DNA of 9,230 nt from Alphaproteobacteria bacterium (GTDB lineage: Bacteria > Pseudomonadota > Alphaproteobacteria > Rs-D84). The translations under genes were made by a program, and so were the position numbers. The stretch is from contig JAKSTD010000008.1 in assembly GCA_024402755.1 (NCBI GenBank), positions 1-9,230 of the forward strand, given 5' to 3'. Positions within the stretch are counted from its first letter, which is position 1. Every line of letters begins with the position of its first letter. The notes under the pieces were generated by a model. It was not told the origin of the DNA. It did not search any database and worked only from the letters and a program-made list of their open reading frames with translations. Positions 5,877-9,230 of the stretch are shown in pieces.

Positions 5877-6854
5877 ATGAATAAAAAGTTTGTAAATTTT
5901 ATGGAACAATATCTTGATGCTAAAATGGCTGTGGGGGTCAGTGGTGGTATTGATTCTATGTGTTTGCTTTATTGGTTGCACCAAATCGGTGCAGATGTTG
6001 TGTGTTTGCATGTGAATCACAAATTGCGGGCAGAGGCAGATGTTGAAACTGATTATGTTGCCAATGTCTGTAAGCAATTAAATATTCCGTGTCAGATTTT
6101 TTATTGGGATGATAAAAAGCCAGAAAAAGGATTGGAAGCCGCTGCGCGTGATGCACGTTATAAAATGATGATAGATTTTTGTCATGAAAATGGAATCGAA
6201 TATTTATTAACTGCTCATCAAAGTGATGACCAAATTGAAACATTTTTAATGAATTTGTCTCGTGGCAGTGGTTTGTATGGTTTGTCTGCGATGCTGCCAG
6301 AATCTTCGCGTGATGGGATTACAATCTTGCGTCCGTTATTACAGGTATCACGTGCAGAAATAAAAAAATATTGTGACGATAATAAAATTAAATATTTTAT
6401 TGATTCTATGAACAGTGATGAACATTATACACGCGTAAAAATGCGCCAAAATCGTCATTTGTTAAATGATAAACTGGATATCAGTGATGCGCGCATTTTG
6501 TTGGCAATTCAAAATCTAGCGCGGACTCGTGAATGGATGGATAAATATATTTCAAATCGTATTGAAATGGTGCTTCGTTCGTGGGGGACTTTGTTTGGTG
6601 CATCTTTTTTATTTGACGAAGCAGAAGAAATTAGATTAAAGTTCTTAGGATTGCTGATTCAAAAAATTGGGGGGAATAATTATCCTTTGCGCTTGAATTC
6701 GTTGCAAAAGGCACTATGTAATCTACAGCACGATTGTAAATTTACACTGGGGCATTGCACGATTCGAAGATTAAACGATAGGATTTTGATTGTTCCCGAA
6801 GGAAAAAGAACAAGTTTTAGGAAAAGACATGAAAAACGGAAAAAATCTATTTAG
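5877..6854 (+). CDS. tilS: tRNA(Ile)-lysidine synthase TilS
   Basis: The 325-residue protein is an N-type PP-loop ATPase: VSGGIDS (21-27) binds the ATP phosphates. HVNHKLR (45-51), AAARDARY (88-95) and AHQSDDQIETFLMNLSRGSG (113-132) are the other TilS blocks, followed by LRPLL (151-155). The enzyme attaches lysine to C34 of tRNA-Ile2(CAU), changing decoding from AUG to AUA; it is normally essential. The length resembles the short TilS type and is well below the ~430 of E. coli, so the extra C-terminal domain is reduced or absent; the C-terminus is a basic tail. The ATG has only a weak purine stretch (AAGCAAG) ahead. The last 26 bases overlap ftsH, and this order is widespread in bacteria. Confidence 0.95.
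   Translation: MNKKFVNFMEQYLDAKMAVGVSGGIDSMCLLYWLHQIGADVVCLHVNHKLRAEADVETDYVANVCKQLNIPCQIFYWDDKKPEKGLEAAARDARYKMMIDFCHENGIEYLLTAHQSDDQIETFLMNLSRGSGLYGLSAMLPESSRDGITILRPLLQVSRAEIKKYCDDNKIKYFIDSMNSDEHYTRVKMRQNRHLLNDKLDISDARILLAIQNLARTREWMDKYISNRIEMVLRSWGTLFGASFLFDEAEEIRLKFLGLLIQKIGGNNYPLRLNSLQKALCNLQHDCKFTLGHCTIRRLNDRILIVPEGKRTSFRKRHEKRKKSI
6819..6823 (+). promoter_or_regulatory. Ribosome-binding site that fixes the ftsH start
   Basis: AGGAA lies five bases before ATG 6829, inside the tilS coding region. It favours this ATG over the in-frame TTG at 6790, which would add 13 polar residues unlike the FtsH N-terminus. Confidence 0.75.
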
Positions 6855-8733
6855 AAAAAAAGATAATTCAAAATTTTATTTAATTGCATTTGCGGTTTTA
6901 TTTCTTGCTTTGGTGGCGCGCATAGTGTTTGTTGGAACAACAAATAATACCAAAGTAAAAACAGGCGATGTGGCTGTTGCTGAGAATACTGTCAAAGCGC
7001 CGATTGAGTTGTCTTTTTCGGATGTGTTGCGTCGTGCAAATGATATTAAAACTATGGAAATAAACAAAGATGATGTTGCCACAGGGGTATTAAAAGACGG
7101 GACCCCGTATCGTGCAACAATTACTTATAACCCAGAATTATTGGAAAAATTGTCTGTCGGTGGAACAGCAGTTTCAATAAACAGGAACGATTCAACCTGG
7201 GATATGATTGGCAAGGGCTTGCCAATCGCAGTAAGTGTTTTATTCTTGTTTTGGCTGTTGCGTTTGCTGCGTGGCGGTTCTGGCGGTGGCGCTGGTGGTA
7301 TCACACGCAGTTTAATTGGACAAAACCCAACAAAAATAACAACAGGTAAAACAAAAACAACTTTTAAAGATGTGGCGGGTATTGATTCTGAAAAACGAAG
7401 ATTAATTGAAGTTGTGGAATTTTTGAAAAACAAAGATAAATTCAAATCTTTGGGGGCGCGTGTTCCGCGTGGTGTTTTGTTATCTGGTGAACCAGGGACT
7501 GGTAAAACTTTGTTGGCGCGTGCTGTGGCGGGTGAGGCAAATGTCCCTTTCTTTGCAACATCAGGAAGTGATTTTTCGGGTATTATTGTTGGTTTGGGGG
7601 TTGCAAAAATAAAAGAAATTTTTGATTTGGCTAAACGAAATGCGCCTTGTATTTTATTCATTGATGAAATTGATGCAATCGGTCAAAGCCGCAGTAAACA
7701 TTCATTTAATGATAATGACCGTGAACAAACTTTGAATCAGTTGTTGATTAAAATGGACGGTTTTGCAAATGATACTGGTATTATTGTGATTGCGGCGACA
7801 AATCGTCCCGATATGTTAGATACCGCGCTTTTGCGCCCTGGTCGTTTTGACAGACAGATACACATAGATTTACCAAATTTAGAGGGACGCCGTGATATTT
7901 TAGATTTGCATGCGAAAAAATTCAAAATAGATGACAAAGTTTCCATGATGGATGTTGCACGTGGAACAACTGGGTTCAGTGGGGCGGATTTGGAAAATCT
8001 TTTAAATGAATCGGCATTACATGCGGTGCGTGCAGGGCATAAATCTGTAGAACAAAGTGATATAGAAGAAGCACGTGATAAAATTTTAATGGGGCCGAAA
8101 AAGAATCGTAAAATGCGCCCCGAAGATATTAAATTGACGGCTTATCACGAAGCAGGGCATGCCTTTGTAGCACTGCATTATGATGGTATTGTTGACCCAA
8201 TACACAAGGCGACAATTATTCCACGTGGACGTGCGTTGGGTATGGTCCAGCATTTGCCGATTGATGACAAAGTTTCAATGACGATTGAAGAAGTGCGTGC
8301 AACATTGTCTGTTGATTTAGCAGGGCGCGCATCCGAAGAAGTTTTCTTTGGTAAAAATAAAATCACAACAGGGGCAGAAAGTGATATCGCGATGGCTACA
8401 AGAATCGCGCGCCGTTCAATTACAACGGCCGGCTTGTCTGATAAAATTGGTATGGTCGCGATTAACCAGGCAAATACATTTGGACAACGCATTGCTATTG
8501 AAAATGCTTCGGAAAAAACGGCTGAGGCGGTTGATGGCGAAATTAAAACTTGGTTGGATAATGCATACAAAGATGCCAAGAATTTGATTACGAAAAATAA
8601 AGCCAGGGTTGAAAAACTTGCGAAAGCATTGTTAGACAAAGAAACTCTTTCTGGCGAAGAAATTCGTGAAATTATTTCTGATAAAAAAGTGGTTGCAAAA
8701 AAAACATCTAAAAAATCAAATGCAAAAAAATAA
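6829..8733 (+). CDS. ftsH: ATP-dependent zinc metalloprotease FtsH, with altered pore loop
   Basis: From ATG 6829 the protein has 634 residues, normal for FtsH. A basic start precedes TM1 (~16-36), a short periplasmic domain (~37-130) and TM2 (~131-148), then a Gly-rich linker. The AAA module shows Walker A GEPGTGKT (220-227; Pro of GPPGTGKT is Glu), Walker B ILFIDEID (275-282), and the second region of homology with Arg339 and Arg342. The protease shows HEAGH (440-444) and the third zinc ligand in GAESD (Asp519). The pore loop, normally MFVGVGA, reads IIVGLGV (252-258): the aromatic Phe is Ile253. The protein ends in a Lys-rich tail (618-634). FtsH degrades unstable membrane and cytosolic proteins such as LpxC and RpoH in other bacteria. 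The gene overlaps tilS and precedes an MBL-fold gene by four bases. Confidence 0.95.
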   Translation: MKNGKNLFRKKDNSKFYLIAFAVLFLALVARIVFVGTTNNTKVKTGDVAVAENTVKAPIELSFSDVLRRANDIKTMEINKDDVATGVLKDGTPYRATITYNPELLEKLSVGGTAVSINRNDSTWDMIGKGLPIAVSVLFLFWLLRLLRGGSGGGAGGITRSLIGQNPTKITTGKTKTTFKDVAGIDSEKRRLIEVVEFLKNKDKFKSLGARVPRGVLLSGEPGTGKTLLARAVAGEANVPFFATSGSDFSGIIVGLGVAKIKEIFDLAKRNAPCILFIDEIDAIGQSRSKHSFNDNDREQTLNQLLIKMDGFANDTGIIVIAATNRPDMLDTALLRPGRFDRQIHIDLPNLEGRRDILDLHAKKFKIDDKVSMMDVARGTTGFSGADLENLLNESALHAVRAGHKSVEQSDIEEARDKILMGPKKNRKMRPEDIKLTAYHEAGHAFVALHYDGIVDPIHKATIIPRGRALGMVQHLPIDDKVSMTIEEVRATLSVDLAGRASEEVFFGKNKITTGAESDIAMATRIARRSITTAGLSDKIGMVAINQANTFGQRIAIENASEKTAEAVDGEIKTWLDNAYKDAKNLITKNKARVEKLAKALLDKETLSGEEIREIISDKKVVAKKTSKKSNAKK

Positions 8734-8737
8734 TGCT

Positions 8738-9230
8738 ATGAAATTCGAAGTTCTACATTTGCCACCGACGAATACTAATTCTTTGTTGGTATCGAATGGG
8801 ATAGATGCGGTAATTTTTGACCCGTGGGGCAGGGCGGCTGATTGGGAACGGGTGTTGTTGGAACGCGGCCTAAAACTGTGCGGCATATATGCAACACATG
8901 GACATCCAGACCATATATCTGCGGCACCAGCATTGGCATGTGCGTTTAATGTAGATTGGTTTTTGAATGACAAAGATAATTATTTAATCGGTTGGGGTAA
9001 TCAAATTTTAGATATGTTTGGTATTCCACATATTCATGATGATTATAAAAAGCCGATAAATATATCAAATGGTTTAATCGAGATTTTGCCAAATGTAAAG
9101 ATGGAGATATTTGACAGTCCTGGACATACACCGGGCGGGCTAATGTTTTATTTTCCAGAATATAAAATATTGATGACAGGCGATACTCTGTTTGCAGAAA
9201 GTTTTGGTCGTTATGATTTTCCGGGTGGTA
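8738..9230 (+). CDS. Metallo-beta-lactamase-fold hydrolase (glyoxalase II-like), 3' end outside window
   Basis: The frame from ATG 8738 runs open to the window end: 164 codons, with the C-terminal part missing. It shows the MBL zinc motif THGHPDH (53-59, HxHxDH), SPGHTPGG (127-134, His130) and TGDTLF (147-152, Asp149), followed by GRYDFPGG, which resembles the GR-D-PGG of glyoxalase II/YcbL-like enzymes. Such proteins hydrolyse thioesters such as S-lactoylglutathione or related substrates; the substrate here is not determined, and the residues that would discriminate lie partly beyond the edge. It starts four bases after the ftsH stop, so it is probably the third gene of the tilS-ftsH operon. 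No clear Shine-Dalgarno is visible in the A-rich end of ftsH. An ATG at 8733 is followed at once by a stop and is not used. Confidence 0.88.
   Translation, partial: MKFEVLHLPPTNTNSLLVSNGIDAVIFDPWGRAADWERVLLERGLKLCGIYATHGHPDHISAAPALACAFNVDWFLNDKDNYLIGWGNQILDMFGIPHIHDDYKKPINISNGLIEILPNVKMEIFDSPGHTPGGLMFYFPEYKILMTGDTLFAESFGRYDFPGG

Noticed and set aside
7125..7661. Minus-strand ORF of 178 codons opposite ftsH
   Set aside because: It is antisense to the AAA domain, with no recognisable motifs or ribosome-binding site; codon bias of ftsH explains it.
6790..8733. FtsH starting at TTG 6790
   Set aside because: The added residues are unlike the family; ATG 6829 has AGGAA at a good distance and begins the usual basic N-terminus before TM1.
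1..9230. CRISPR array, insertion sequence, tRNA or phage/defence genes
   Set aside because: No regularly spaced repeats, transposase motifs, terminal inverted repeats, tRNA cloverleaf or recognisable defence proteins were seen.

Overview
This window looks like a chromosomal core segment from an AT-rich, Gram-negative bacterium. I would guess an uncultured, possibly host-associated alphaproteobacterium. The evidence is a C-terminal autotransporter barrel (outer membrane), a GroEL/GroES pair of proteobacterial type with a GGM tail, a tilS-ftsH pair in the order common in Proteobacteria, and strong preference for TTG leucine and A/T third positions. The assignment is inference; no rRNA gene is present to settle it.

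Layout from left to right. (1) Positions 2-1621 hold the 3' part of a large autotransporter/adhesin: beta-helix-like passenger end, long Ala-rich helical linker, 12-strand-type barrel and terminal Phe, followed by a clean terminator. (2) The 244-base gap 1622-1865 has no ORF. It contains a consensus-like promoter, three consecutive hairpins and a strong terminator, which I read as an undescribed ~110-nt small RNA displaying a C/U-rich anti-Shine-Dalgarno-like loop. (3) On the minus strand lie groES-groEL and then, separated by a terminator and apparently driven by its own promoter, a DUF374-family lysophospholipid acyltransferase. (4) Divergent from groES on the plus strand is a short operon of a HIT-family hydrolase and a DUF167/YggU protein overlapping by 26 bases. 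(5) A LOG-family (TIGR00730-like) gene on the minus strand converges on, and overlaps, the DUF167 gene. (6) Divergent from it, tilS, ftsH and a metallo-beta-lactamase-fold hydrolase (cut off by the window end) form a tight plus-strand operon.

Functionally the window is mainly housekeeping: protein folding (GroESL), membrane proteolysis (FtsH), tRNA-Ile2 lysidine formation (TilS), nucleotide and phospholipid metabolism, plus one surface protein. The groE promoter resembles a heat-shock (RpoH) promoter, its -35 lies 4 bp back to back with the -35 of the HIT operon, and no CIRCE operator is visible.

The points most worth a second look are the small RNA between the autotransporter and the acyltransferase, and an FtsH whose pore-loop aromatic residue (canonical Phe-Val-Gly) is Ile, although its ATPase and zinc-protease residues are intact.
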